Assembly: GCF_036010665.1 (NCBI RefSeq)
Contig: NZ_CP108581.1
Location: 5,575,501 to 5,639,500 of the forward strand
Length of the DNA: 64,000 nt
Source: Microbispora sp. NBC_01189
GTDB lineage: Bacteria; Actinomycetota; Actinomycetes; Streptosporangiales; Streptosporangiaceae
Reading direction: 5' to 3'
Each line of letters starts with the position of its first letter. Position 1 is the first letter of the stretch. Shown here in pieces: positions 27,084-35,914 of this stretch. The notes under the pieces were generated by a model. It did not search any database and was not told where the DNA came from. It saw nothing but the letters and a program-made list of their open reading frames with translations. Made by a program: the position numbers and the translations under genes.

Positions 27084-27541
27084 CGGATTCGAACGACAGC
27101 ACCGCCCGCCGTCAGGACCCGGTCGGGTCCGCGGCGGAAGAGGCGATGAAGCTGCTCGACGCTGTACAGCGGCGGATGGGCCGCGAGTTCGGCAAGGGCC
27201 TGGTGAAGGGCGGCGTGAGCGGCATCGGGTCCGCCTTCGGCGGCGCGAGCGGCATCGGGTCCGCGTTCGCCGGCGGCGGCGCGGGCCGGTCCGGCGACGT
27301 GTGGAGCGAGGCCGTGTCGGAGGACCACGACGAGTACGTCTGCCGCGCCTGCCCGGTGTGCCGGGTGATCGCCGCGCGCCGGGAGGCCGGCGGGGACGTC
27401 ACCGGCCATCTGATCGCGGCCGGAGGTGAACTTTTCGCGGCTTTCCGGGAGGCGGTCGACGCCCTGCAGCGTCCCCCGGCTCGGCCCGACGGCGAGCGGC
27501 GATCCGGCGAGACAGCGGTGGAGCACATCGATCTGGCGTGA
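27080..27541 (+). CDS. DUF5304-like protein with CXXCXXC motif
   Basis: 153 aa. A Gly/Ser-rich middle (GGVSGIGSAFGGASGIGSAF, a duplicated block) separates an N-terminal helix from CRACPVC followed by VIAARREAGGDVTGHL, a possible metal site. It overlaps the ATPase stop by ATGA, so it is the third member of the SRPBCC-ATPase operon. Function unknown. Confidence 0.82.
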   Translation: MTDSNDSTARRQDPVGSAAEEAMKLLDAVQRRMGREFGKGLVKGGVSGIGSAFGGASGIGSAFAGGGAGRSGDVWSEAVSEDHDEYVCRACPVCRVIAARREAGGDVTGHLIAAGGELFAAFREAVDALQRPPARPDGERRSGETAVEHIDLA

Positions 27542-27638
27542 CAGGGCTGTTAACGGGACGCGTCGGTGGAATTGCCACAACCCTGCGCGATCGGCTTCAA
27601 TCAGCGCGGCGTAGCGGATCGGGCGGAAGGACGACAGC

Positions 27639-28580
27639 ATGGCGCTGACCATCGGCGTGGACGTCGGCGGCACCAAGATCGCGTTCGGGGTCGTGGACGA
27701 GAGCGGCGGCATCCTGGAACGCGGCCTGCGGCACAGCCCCGCGGGCGACCCAGAGAAGATGGCGCTCACGATCGCCGATGTGGTGAACGAGCTCGCGGCG
27801 CGGCACGAGGTCGAGGCGGTGGGCATCGGCGCGGCGGGGTTCGTCGACGAGACCCGGTCGATCATCCGCTTCGCCCCCAACCTGGCCTGGCGGGAGGAGC
27901 CGCTGCGCAAGAAGGTCGGCGAGCTGGTCGGCCTGCCGGTCGTCGTGGAGAACGACGCGAACGCCATGGCCTGGGGCGAGTACCGCTTCGGCGCGGGCCG
28001 GGGCGAGAGCCACGTCGTGTGCGTGACCGTGGGCACGGGCATCGGCGGGGGCATCGTGCTCGGCGGCGACCTCTACCGCGGCCGGTGGGGGATGGGCGCG
28101 GAGCTCGGCCACATGCAGACGGTGCCCGGCGGCCGCCCCTGCGGCTGCGGCAACAACGGATGCTGGGAGCGGTACGCCAGCGGCAGTTCGCTGCTGGCGG
28201 AGGCCAAGGCGAACGCGGCGGCCGACCCCGCCGCCGCCACCCACCTGCTGCGGCTCGGCGGCTCGGTCGAGGGCATCCGGGGCGAGCACGTGACCGAGGC
28301 GGCCCGCCTGGGCGACCGCGCGGCGCTGGACGCCTTCGGGTCGCTCGCCGACTGGCTCGCGCAGGGCCTCGCGGACCTGGCCGCGATCCTCGACCCCGGG
28401 TGCTTCATCCTCGGCGGGGGCGTCTCCGGCGCCGCCGACCTGTTCGCCGGCCGGGTCCGCGACGAGTTCGCCGCGCGGCTGACCGGCCGGGGCCACCGTC
28501 CGCTCGCCGACATCCGGGTGGCCGAGATGGGCCCGTCCGCCGGTCTGGTGGGGGCCGGTGACCTCGCCAGGCTCCGCTGA
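27639..28580 (+). CDS. glk: ROK-family glucokinase
   Basis: 313 aa. DVGGTKIAFGVVD (phosphate loop), EVEAVGIGAAGFVD, VENDANAMAWGEY with the catalytic Asp, TVGTGIGGGIVLGGDLYRG, and the ROK zinc signature CGCGNNGCWE followed by RYASGSSL. This is the actinobacterial glucokinase type that phosphorylates glucose with ATP and, in Streptomyces, also mediates carbon repression. GGAAGG lies before ATG 27639; TAGCGG near 27613 may be the -10. Confidence 0.92.
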   Translation: MALTIGVDVGGTKIAFGVVDESGGILERGLRHSPAGDPEKMALTIADVVNELAARHEVEAVGIGAAGFVDETRSIIRFAPNLAWREEPLRKKVGELVGLPVVVENDANAMAWGEYRFGAGRGESHVVCVTVGTGIGGGIVLGGDLYRGRWGMGAELGHMQTVPGGRPCGCGNNGCWERYASGSSLLAEAKANAAADPAAATHLLRLGGSVEGIRGEHVTEAARLGDRAALDAFGSLADWLAQGLADLAAILDPGCFILGGGVSGAADLFAGRVRDEFAARLTGRGHRPLADIRVAEMGPSAGLVGAGDLARLR

Positions 28581-29457
28581 GCACGTGCCGGAGGGCGCGT
28601 CCGGGAGCGTGCTGCGGGTCGCGACCTACAACGTCCGCGGGCTGAAGGACGACCGGAGGGCGCTGGCCCGGGTGATCAGGGCCCTCCGGCCGGACGTGCT
28701 GTGCCTGCAGGAGGTGCCGCGCCTGCCGGTGCGGCGGCACGGGCGGCCGGTGTTCAGCCGCGCCGTCCCGGTCTCCCTGACCGCCCTCGCCCGCGCCGCC
28801 GGGCTGTGCGTGGCCGCCGGGGGCCGGCTGAACGGGACCGCCGTCCTCACCTCCCCGGCCGTACGGCTGCTTCGGGGGGAGGGGCGGCGCCTGCGGTGGT
28901 TCACCGGTCTCGAACGGCGCGCGGTCGCTGTGGCGGTCGTGGAGAAGGGCCGGGACAGGTACGCCGTGTGCTCGGCCCACCTCGACCTCCTGGCCGGGGC
29001 GCGGCTGAGCCACGCCGCCGAGATCGTGCCGATCCTGGAGGGCGCCGCCCGCGAGTTCGGGGCCGCGCCCGTGCTGGCGGGCGACCTCAACGAGCCCCCC
29101 GGCGCCCCGGTCTGGCGCCTCCTCGGGGCCCGGTACGCCGACTGCTTCGCCGCCGCGCCCGAGGCCGGGGGTTCCCGTACGGCTGACGGCATGGCGGAGA
29201 GCGGCGGCGGGGGCGGCGCGACGTTCCCGGCCCGCGACCCCCGGGTGCGCATCGACGCGATCTTCGCGGGGCCGGGCCTGATGGTCCTCTCGTGCGGCGG
29301 GGCGGACGTGCCCCCCGGCGATCTGGCCGCCGCCAGCGACCACCGCCCGGTCGTCGCCGAGGTCGTGTCCGGGCATCGCGCGGGGGGCCGCTCCGAGCCC
29401 GGAACCGCGACCTGCGCGACGAAGAGGGTCCCGTTCCCCGTACGATCGTTGCCATGA
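28558..29457 (+). CDS. Endonuclease/exonuclease/phosphatase-family protein
   Basis: 299 aa from GTG 28558, overlapping the glucokinase by 23 nt; GTG 28585 is a possible alternative. The EEP fold is clear: RVATYNVRGLK, VLCLQEVPRL, VCSAHLDLLAG, LAGDLNEPPGAP, RIDAIFAG and the terminal SDHRPVVAEV with the catalytic His. It could be a nuclease, sphingomyelinase-like or inositol phosphatase enzyme. No signal peptide is seen. Confidence 0.88.
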   Translation: MTSPGSAEHVPEGASGSVLRVATYNVRGLKDDRRALARVIRALRPDVLCLQEVPRLPVRRHGRPVFSRAVPVSLTALARAAGLCVAAGGRLNGTAVLTSPAVRLLRGEGRRLRWFTGLERRAVAVAVVEKGRDRYAVCSAHLDLLAGARLSHAAEIVPILEGAAREFGAAPVLAGDLNEPPGAPVWRLLGARYADCFAAAPEAGGSRTADGMAESGGGGGATFPARDPRVRIDAIFAGPGLMVLSCGGADVPPGDLAAASDHRPVVAEVVSGHRAGGRSEPGTATCATKRVPFPVRSLP

Positions 29458-30665
29458 CCCGACGCCGCATCCGGCGTGCGGTGCCGTTGTGTGTGCTGTC
29501 CGCCGGTCCGCTGGCCGGCCTCCTCCCGTGCGCCACATCGGTCGCGCACGCGCAGACAGGGCACGTGCAGACAGGGCACGTGCATACAGGGACCGCCCCC
29601 GCCCGGCCGGAGCGAGCCCCGTCGGGAGACGAGGTCGCCCAGGGCCCGGGGCTCCCAACCGGGCATCTCAGGACCGACGCCTCGCTGTCCGACGTCGCCG
29701 GCCTCTCGGCCAGGGACGTCTGGGCGGTGGGCCAGCAGGAAGCCTGGGACTTCTGGCGCAACCGGGGAGTCATCACCCACTGGGACGGCTCCTCCTGGGG
29801 CGAGGTGCCGATCAGGGGCGACGCCACGGGCGCCGGGCACCTGCGGTCGGTCGCCGCCGCCTCCCCGGGGGAGGTCTGGGCGGTGGGCGACGGGCACGAC
29901 GGCCTGCCGTATCTCGCGAAGGGGTCGGCCGACGGGTTCGACCGGGTCAGCGTGCCGCGGCTGCGTACGGGTGACTGGCTCGGCGGGATCGCCGCGTCCT
30001 CCGGCCGGGTGGCCGCCGTCGGCAGCCGCGACGGCCAGGTGTTCCTGCTCAGCAGCGGCGGCGCCGGCAAGGGGGCCGTCTGGAAGACCGGTCAGGGGCC
30101 CGGCGGAGCCCTGTACGGCGTGGCGCTGGCGGGCAGGTCGGACGGCTGGGCGGTGGGCGACTCAGGCGACGGCCCCCTGGCCATGCGCCTGGCCGGCGGC
30201 GGATGGAAGCGGGCCGACCTGCCGCGGATCAAGGGCGGCTTCCTGCGCGACGTCTACGCGGAGAGCCGCAAGCGGGCGGTCGCGATCGGCGGCGTCTACC
30301 GGGACGGGAAGATCTCCCCGCTGGTCCTCGACTGGGACGGCAGGCGCTGGAAGCGGGCGAAGCCGCCGGAGCGGCACGCCGAGCTGTACGGCGTGACCGG
30401 CGACGGCGAGGGCGTGTTCTGGATCTCCGGCTACGACCCCGCCCGCGCCGCGGAGGGGTTCCTGCTCCGCTACGACGGGGCGCGCTGGACCAGGCTGCGC
30501 GGCCAGGCGTCCGGCGCGAACCGCAAGGTGCGGTTGCAGGCGGTCACCCACGTCGGCGGGCTGACCATGGCCGTCGGTCACGTGCTGAACGGCAGGGACG
30601 GCAAGGAGCGCTACACCGACCTCGTCGAGCGGTTCGGCCCGTCGCACGCCCTCGCCGCCCGCTGA
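29454..30665 (+). CDS. Secreted beta-propeller-like protein of unknown function
   Basis: 403 aa from ATG 29454, which overlaps the previous stop and lies 7 nt after TACGAT (29441-29446), so a leaderless transcript is possible. The signal peptide (RRIRRAVPLCVLSAGPLAGLL) is followed by recurrent motifs such as ARDVWAVG, GEVWAVGDG and SDGWAVGDSG spaced about 45-60 residues, as in Kelch- or photosystem-II-assembly-like propellers. It has no catalytic motif. The N-terminal Gln-Thr-Gly-His repeats stem from a 15-bp DNA repeat. Confidence 0.78.
   Translation: MTRRRIRRAVPLCVLSAGPLAGLLPCATSVAHAQTGHVQTGHVHTGTAPARPERAPSGDEVAQGPGLPTGHLRTDASLSDVAGLSARDVWAVGQQEAWDFWRNRGVITHWDGSSWGEVPIRGDATGAGHLRSVAAASPGEVWAVGDGHDGLPYLAKGSADGFDRVSVPRLRTGDWLGGIAASSGRVAAVGSRDGQVFLLSSGGAGKGAVWKTGQGPGGALYGVALAGRSDGWAVGDSGDGPLAMRLAGGGWKRADLPRIKGGFLRDVYAESRKRAVAIGGVYRDGKISPLVLDWDGRRWKRAKPPERHAELYGVTGDGEGVFWISGYDPARAAEGFLLRYDGARWTRLRGQASGANRKVRLQAVTHVGGLTMAVGHVLNGRDGKERYTDLVERFGPSHALAAR
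29553..29591. repeat. 15-bp tandem repeat in signal-peptide junction
   Basis: Two exact copies of CAGACAGGGCACGTG (29553-29567, 29568-29582) and a partial third encode QTGHV units right after the signal peptide of the propeller-like protein. Confidence 0.85.
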
Positions 30666-30746
30666 GCACAGCCCGGTGAGCCCACCCGGTGAGCCCACCC
30701 GGTGAGCACAGCCCGGCAGGGCGGTCCGGCGGGGCAGGCGCGGGGA

Positions 30747-31277
30747 TCAGATGACCGCGCCGTCGTCCCAGCCCGAGTCGGTGGGCGGGCCGTCGCCCAT
30801 CCGTACGACGAGGACCACGAACCCGGCGATGAAGGCCGCCACGGCGGCGAACACGATCCACCCGTCCCTGGGCCAGTCGAGCAGCGCGGCCAGCAGCAGA
30901 TAGGCGGGGCCGCCGAACAGCGCGAGCCACGACGCCCGCGTGATCGCGTCCGCCTGGGGGAGCGGCGGCGGGGGCGGCGGGATGTAGTGGTCGTCGTCCT
31001 CGCTCACCGCGACGGGGGCCGACCGGCCGTCCGCCTCGTCCGTGCCCTCGTCGGCGGCGTCGTCAGGATTGCCGCCGTCCGGGGCGCCGTCGCGGTCATC
31101 GCCGGCGGAGCCGTCACCGGAGCCGTTGCCGGAGCCGTTGCCGACGCCGGGGCGGGGCTCCTCGGTCACGTTCTCGCGATCGGGCCATGGCTGATCGGCC
31201 GAGGCGTCCTCGGCCTTTTCGTTGAACGAGGCGACGATCTGGCGCCAGACCTCGTCCTCGTCACTTTGCGGTGTCAC
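30747..31277 (-). CDS. Small membrane protein with acidic N-terminal region
   Basis: 176 aa from GTG 31277. The first 115 residues are acidic, Gly/Asp/Ser-rich and probably disordered, including a GNGSGNGSGDGS repeat; a proline run (PPPPPPLP) leads to two transmembrane helices (ASWLALFGGPAYLLLAALL and WIVFAAVAAFIAGFVVLVV). It starts 12 nt after the esterase gene, so they are co-transcribed. Function unknown. Confidence 0.78.
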   Translation of the reverse strand: MTPQSDEDEVWRQIVASFNEKAEDASADQPWPDRENVTEEPRPGVGNGSGNGSGDGSAGDDRDGAPDGGNPDDAADEGTDEADGRSAPVAVSEDDDHYIPPPPPPLPQADAITRASWLALFGGPAYLLLAALLDWPRDGWIVFAAVAAFIAGFVVLVVRMGDGPPTDSGWDDGAVI

Positions 31278-31289
31278 GTCGATCCCTGG

Positions 31290-32054
31290 TCACAGGTCCT
31301 TCGTCAAGGGTACCGAGGCGTGGGAGCGGATGAACTCCAGGCTCCCCTCGAAGATCGCGGGCGCGTCGTTGTCCAGGGTGGCGACGTGATAGCTGTCCGT
31401 CAGCTCCCTGACCTCCAGATTGTCCCCCAGCCTCGCCCGGAGGAACGCCACGCTCGCCGGCTTCACCACGTGGTCGTCCCTGCTGTGGAACACCAGCAGC
31501 GGCTGCGTCACCTCGCCGATGTCCCGCTGGACCAGCTTCCACAGCTGGGGGAGCGTGGCCGCGGCACGCACCGGTGTGCGCGCGTAGCCGAGCTCCGTCA
31601 TGCCCTCCTTCTTGATGTCGCCCGCCACGCCGGGGACCGAGGGCACCACGAACTTCAGCGCCGGGGCGAACCGCAGCAGCGGCGCGTCGCTGACCACGGA
31701 GGGGTTGACCACCACGACCCCGCGTACGGCGTCGCCGTGGACCTCGGCCAGGCGCAGCGCCATGCAGCCGCCGAGGGACAGCCCCGCCACGAACACCTCC
31801 GAGCACCGGCCGCGCAGGTCGGCGAACGCCTTGCCCAGCTCGGCGTACCAGTCCTCCCAGCGGGTGCGGCTCATCTCCTGCCAGCTCGTGCCGTGGCCGG
31901 GCAGGCGCGGCAGCGAGACGGTCAGCCCGGCCCGGGCCAGGTGCTCGCCCCACGGCCGGAGGGACTGCGGCGAGCCGGTGAACCCGTGGCAGAGCAGGAC
32001 GCCGATCTCGCCGCCGTCGTGGTGGTACGGCTCCGCACCGGGCAGCACTGGCAT
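31290..32054 (-). CDS. Alpha/beta hydrolase, Est30-like carboxylesterase
   Basis: 254 aa. The oxyanion-hole motif LLCHGFTGSPQSLRPWGEHL, nucleophile elbow GLSLGG, catalytic Asp in VFHSRDDHVVKP and His in TDSYHVATLDND complete the triad. Closest by pattern to Est30/monoacylglycerol lipase-type enzymes that cleave short-chain or monoacyl esters. GGAGG precedes ATG 32054. It is divergent from the PlsC-like gene. Confidence 0.9.
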   Translation of the reverse strand: MPVLPGAEPYHHDGGEIGVLLCHGFTGSPQSLRPWGEHLARAGLTVSLPRLPGHGTSWQEMSRTRWEDWYAELGKAFADLRGRCSEVFVAGLSLGGCMALRLAEVHGDAVRGVVVVNPSVVSDAPLLRFAPALKFVVPSVPGVAGDIKKEGMTELGYARTPVRAAATLPQLWKLVQRDIGEVTQPLLVFHSRDDHVVKPASVAFLRARLGDNLEVRELTDSYHVATLDNDAPAIFEGSLEFIRSHASVPLTKDL

Positions 32055-32170
32055 GGGAGACCTCCGTCGGACGGCGGCGTGTTCCGCCCGATACTCGCAC
32101 GTTGGTCAGCGTTAGTGCGAGAGGGCTGGGCGTGCGAAGATGACTTCACATCAGAGCCGAGGGAGTCCGC

Positions 32171-32869
32171 GTGTTGTACTGGGTGGTGAAGGCCATCCTC
32201 TGGCCGCTCCTCCACTTCGTGTTCCGCCCCTGGGCGGAGGGCGTGGAGAACGTCCCGAAGGAGGGCCCGGTCATCCTGGCCGGCAACCACCTGTCGTTCG
32301 CCGACCACTTCTTCGGCGCCGGGTTCCTGCCCCGCAAGGTCATCTCGCTCGGCAAGGCGGAGTACTTCACCGGCAGCGGGATCAAGGGCCTCGTCAGCCG
32401 GGCCTTCTTCTCGGCCGTCGGCACCGTGCCGATCGACCGCTCGGGCGGCAAGGCGAGCGAGGCGGCGCTGCGCACCGGACTGCGCATCCTCAAGGAGGGC
32501 AAGGTCCTCGGCATCTACCCCGAGGGCACCCGGTCGCCCGACGGCCGCCTCTACAAGGGCAAGACGGGCGTGGCGCGGCTCGCGCTGGAGTCCCGGGCGC
32601 CGGTGATCCCGTGGGCCATGGTCAACACGTTCGAGATGATGCCTCCCGGGCGGCCCGTGCCGAGGTTCGGCATCCGTCCCGGCGTCCGGTACGGCAAGCC
32701 GCTCGACTTCTCCCGCTACTACGGCATGGAGAACGACCGCCTGGTGCTCCGCGCCGTCACCGACGAGATCATGTACGTGCTGATGGAGCTGTCGGGCCAG
32801 GAGTACGTCGACAAGTACGCGGCGGCGGCCAAGACGGAAATGACCCGGGCGGCCCGCGAGAATTCCTAA
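32171..32869 (+). CDS. 1-acyl-glycerol-3-phosphate acyltransferase (PlsC-like)
   Basis: 232 aa. The acyltransferase motif I NHLSFAD (variant of HX4D), motif III YPEGTRSPDG, and VIPWAM/GIRPG define a PlsC-family lysophosphatidate acyltransferase acting at the membrane. GTG 32171 follows GAGGGAG. The mycobacterial neighbour Rv2182c is of the same family, consistent with conserved synteny. Confidence 0.92.
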   Translation: MLYWVVKAILWPLLHFVFRPWAEGVENVPKEGPVILAGNHLSFADHFFGAGFLPRKVISLGKAEYFTGSGIKGLVSRAFFSAVGTVPIDRSGGKASEAALRTGLRILKEGKVLGIYPEGTRSPDGRLYKGKTGVARLALESRAPVIPWAMVNTFEMMPPGRPVPRFGIRPGVRYGKPLDFSRYYGMENDRLVLRAVTDEIMYVLMELSGQEYVDKYAAAAKTEMTRAARENS

Positions 32870-32942
32870 TACTTCCGGACTGGACGGGTAACGTGGCGAT
32901 GTCCGCCGCGCACGTGATTCAGAGGTTCAGATCGGAAGGCGC

Positions 32943-33035
32943 ATGCCCGAGCCAGCACACAGGTGCCGTACGTCGCCGTCGCCCGCCGGGCAGGGGTCCT
33001 GCCCAGGCCGGGCGTCACGGGGGCGCGCGGCATGA
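32943..33035 (+). CDS. Putative 30-aa leader ORF coupled to exporter gene
   Basis: ATG 32943 has GGAAGG 3-8 nt upstream and encodes MPEPAHRCRTSPSPAGQG and 12 more residues, ending at TGA 33033-33035. That stop overlaps the exporter ATG (33032) as ATGA, and the exporter has no ribosome site of its own. This looks like translational coupling and possibly drug-responsive control, but codon bias gives little support, so it is tentative. Confidence 0.45.
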   Translation: MPEPAHRCRTSPSPAGQGSCPGRASRGRAA

Positions 33036-34576
33036 GCGTCCGCGAGGAGCAGCAGGCCGCGCCGGAATACCTGCCCCACCGTCAGATCCTGATCGTCCTT
33101 TCCGGGGTCGCCGCCGGGATGCTGCTGGCCGCGCTCGACCAGAGCATCGTCGGCACGGCCCTGCCGCGCATCGTCAGTGAGCTCGGCGGCCTCGACAAGC
33201 TCTCCTGGGTGGTCACGGCCTACCTGCTCACCTCGACCGCGGCGACCCCGCTGTGGGGGAAGATCTCCGACCTGTACGGCAGGCGAGTGATCTTCCAGAC
33301 CGCGATCGGCATCTTCCTGCTCGGCTCGGTCCTGGCCGGGCTGAGCCAGGACATCGGCCAGCTCATCGCGTTCCGCGCGTTGCAGGGCCTCGGCGGCGGC
33401 GGCCTGATGTCGCTGGCGTTCAGCATCATCGGCGACGTGATCCCGCCGCGCGAGCGCGGGCGTTACCAGGGATACTTCGGCGCCGTCTGGGGCACCTCCA
33501 GTGTGGCCGGGCCGCTGCTCGGCGGGTTCTTCACCGACGGCCCGGGCTGGCGGTGGATCTTCTGGATCAACCTGCCGATCGGGGTGATCTCGCTCGTCGT
33601 GACCTCGGTGGCGCTGAAGATGCCCACCGTGCGGCGCAGCCACCGCGTCGACTATCTCGGCGCGACGCTGATCGTGGCCGCCGTGTCGTGCTTCCTGCTC
33701 TACCTCGACTGGGCGGGCAACAAGCTCGGCTGGACGGCCCCCGGCGCGCTGGCCCTGCTCGCCGCGTTCGTGGCGTTCGCGGCCCTGTTCGTGCTGGTGG
33801 AGCTGCGGGCGCCCGAGCCGATCCTGCCGATGCGCCTGTTCCGCAACGGGGTCTTCAGCGTGGGCAACGCCTTCAACTTCCTCGCGGGGCTCGCGATGTT
33901 CGGCGGCATGATCTTCCTGCCGGTCTACCTGCAGACGGTGCAGGGCATGTCGCCGACCGTGTCGGGCCTGGCGCTGCTGCCCGCGGTGGTCGGCATCTTC
34001 TCCACGTCGATCACCTCCGGCCAGCTGATGAGCCGCACCGGGCGCTACAAGATCTTCCCGATCCTCGGCGCTGCGGTCCTCCTGGTGGCCCTGTGGCTGC
34101 TGTCCACGATCCGGGTGGACACGCCGTATTGGCAGGTGGCGATCTACGCCTACCTCTTCGGCGCCGGGCTCGGGTTCACCATGCAGACGGTCGTCACCGC
34201 GATCCAGAACGCGGTGGAGCGGGCCGACATGGGCGTGGCGACCAGTTCGGCGACGTTCTTCCGGATGATGGGCGCCGCCATCGGCACGGCGGTCATGGGT
34301 GCGGTCCTGACCAGCCGGCTCACCCACCACCTTGCCGCGGAGTTCGGCGGCCGGATGCCTCCGGGAAAGGTGAACGCCGACAACGTGCAGGCGATCCAGC
34401 ACCTGCCACAGCCGGTCAAGGGTCACGTGCTGGTCGCGTTCACGAACGCGATCGACGACGTGTTCCTCACCAGCCTGCCCTTCGTCGCCGCCGCACTGGT
34501 CGTGGCCCTGTTCCTCAAGGAGATCCCGCTGGCGTCCCGGGGCGGCGATGGCGGGGCCCAGGCCGGCATGGGCTGA
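33032..34576 (+). CDS. DHA2-family MFS multidrug exporter, 14 TM
   Basis: 514 aa with about 14 hydrophobic helices. LDQSIVGTALPRIVSELGG (motif D1), GKISDLYGRRVIFQTAI (motif A) and GAVWGTSSVAGPLLGGFF (motif C, antiporter signature) identify an EmrB/QacA-type proton-coupled drug exporter. No linked TetR or MarR repressor is adjacent; instead a small ORF overlaps its start. The C-terminus (VNADNVQAIQHLPQPVKGHVL) forms the usual loop before the last helix. Confidence 0.93.
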   Translation: MSVREEQQAAPEYLPHRQILIVLSGVAAGMLLAALDQSIVGTALPRIVSELGGLDKLSWVVTAYLLTSTAATPLWGKISDLYGRRVIFQTAIGIFLLGSVLAGLSQDIGQLIAFRALQGLGGGGLMSLAFSIIGDVIPPRERGRYQGYFGAVWGTSSVAGPLLGGFFTDGPGWRWIFWINLPIGVISLVVTSVALKMPTVRRSHRVDYLGATLIVAAVSCFLLYLDWAGNKLGWTAPGALALLAAFVAFAALFVLVELRAPEPILPMRLFRNGVFSVGNAFNFLAGLAMFGGMIFLPVYLQTVQGMSPTVSGLALLPAVVGIFSTSITSGQLMSRTGRYKIFPILGAAVLLVALWLLSTIRVDTPYWQVAIYAYLFGAGLGFTMQTVVTAIQNAVERADMGVATSSATFFRMMGAAIGTAVMGAVLTSRLTHHLAAEFGGRMPPGKVNADNVQAIQHLPQPVKGHVLVAFTNAIDDVFLTSLPFVAAALVVALFLKEIPLASRGGDGGAQAGMG

Positions 34577-34672
34577 CGGCGCTGGAGTGGGGTCGGCCTG
34601 GGGTCGGAGCGGGCTCTGGTCCGGGCCGACCCGGAGCCGGGCCGGGCGGGTCCGTCCGAGGCCAGTGCCCGG

Positions 34673-35527
34673 TCAGGTGAGGCGGGACCGGATCTCGCGG
34701 ATGTGGGCGGGAGTGGTGCGGCAGCAGCCGCCCACATACTGGGCGCCCCGCGAGACCCACCCGGCCGCCGCCCCGCCGAACTCTACGGGGTCGGCGAGGC
34801 CGAGCCAGCGGCGGTTAGCGGCGTCCCAGCTCTCACCCGAGTTCGGATAGACGACGGCGGCCCCGCGCCCGACCAACTCGGGCACGAACCGGGGCGCCGT
34901 GCAGTTCACGCCGACGGCGACCACCTGGGGGAGCCCGGCAAAGATCGCGATGCACTCCTCGAAGGGCGTCCCGTCGCTGACGTGCTCGCCGTCCCGGCAG
35001 GAGAAGGCGACCCAGGCGCGCACGGACGGCGTCTCGCGCAGGAGCCGCGCCAGCGCCAGGGCCTCGGCCCGCGAGGGAATCGTCTCGCAGGCCAGCAGGT
35101 CGGCTCCGGCCTCGGCGAGAAGGCCGAAGCGTTCGCGATGCCACTCGGCCAAGCGGTCCTCGTCCAGGTCGTAGTCGCCCGTGTATTCGGAGCCGTCGGC
35201 GAGGTAGGCGCCGTAGGGGCCCACGCTCGCCGCGACCAGCCCGTGCCCGGCCTCGTCCCTCGCCTGCACGGCCAGCGTCACCGACAGCCGGACGAGGTCG
35301 CGGGCCTCCCGCGGCGACAGGCCGTGCCGTACGAACCCGGGGACGCTGGCTTGATAGCTCGCCGTCGTGGCGACGTCGGCGCCGGCGCGGAAGTAGTCGA
35401 GATGCGCGCGGCGGACGACGCCGGGATCGTCGGCCAGCAGCCGGGCCGACCACAGGTCGTCGCTCAGATCGCAGCCGAGGGACTCCAGATGCGTCGCGAG
35501 ACCGCCGTCGAGGACCACCGGATGCAT
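34673..35527 (-). CDS. mmuM: Homocysteine S-methyltransferase
   Basis: 284 aa from ATG 35527, which lies 7 nt after TAGTGT (35540-35535), a leaderless arrangement; GTG 35536 is a less likely start. VLDGGLATHLESLG opens the barrel; zinc ligands are the Cys in VNCTAP and the CC pair in YVGGCCRTTP. The family uses S-methylmethionine or S-adenosylmethionine to methylate homocysteine to methionine, recycling methyl groups. Confidence 0.93.
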   Translation of the reverse strand: MHPVVLDGGLATHLESLGCDLSDDLWSARLLADDPGVVRRAHLDYFRAGADVATTASYQASVPGFVRHGLSPREARDLVRLSVTLAVQARDEAGHGLVAASVGPYGAYLADGSEYTGDYDLDEDRLAEWHRERFGLLAEAGADLLACETIPSRAEALALARLLRETPSVRAWVAFSCRDGEHVSDGTPFEECIAIFAGLPQVVAVGVNCTAPRFVPELVGRGAAVVYPNSGESWDAANRRWLGLADPVEFGGAAAGWVSRGAQYVGGCCRTTPAHIREIRSRLT

Positions 35528-35634
35528 GTTCGGCACACTACGCGCCGCATGTCCGTGAGCCGTCAGGAGGTTCGCCCGAAGCGGACGCCGGTCCTCTGTC
35601 GGAACCGCTGGTGGATCTATTACGTTCGCCGGGT

Positions 35635-35793
35635 ATGGGGCTTAAAGAGCTCGTCAATCGGTTGCTGCGCCGCCGGTCTCGCGTCCCCGCAGGTGGACGG
35701 GACGATCGGCCCGACATGGGAGGGGTGAGGGAGCCCCGGCGTCCCGTCCCCACCCCGCCGTCCGACGTCATCCGCCTACCCGAACCCTCGTAG
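35635..35793 (+). CDS. Small basic protein, 52 aa, unknown
   Basis: ATG 35635 lies 8 nt after TACGTT (35621-35626), a leaderless-type promoter. The product MGLKELVNRLLRRRSRVP begins with an amphipathic basic helix and ends in a Pro-rich tail (RRPVPTPPSDVIRLPEPS). A strong terminator follows at 35821. No family is recognised; the promoter and terminator support a real gene. Confidence 0.5.
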   Translation: MGLKELVNRLLRRRSRVPAGGRDDRPDMGGVREPRRPVPTPPSDVIRLPEPS

Positions 35794-35820
35794 GACTTCG
35801 CTCACAGCGAACAGCGAACG

Positions 35821-35862
35821 CTGTGGCCGGGCCCGGCGCTTCCGCCGGTGCCCCGGCCACAG
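35821..35862. terminator. Bidirectional hairpin terminator
   Basis: CTGTGGCCGGG and CCCGGCCACAG form a perfect 11-bp stem with a GC-rich inner hairpin, between the small basic ORF and the VIT/VWA gene on the other strand. Confidence 0.65.
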
Positions 35863-35914
35863 TCGTCCGTCCCGAGATCGCCTGTGGCGACGTGCCCCGG
35901 GAGCCCGGAGAAGG

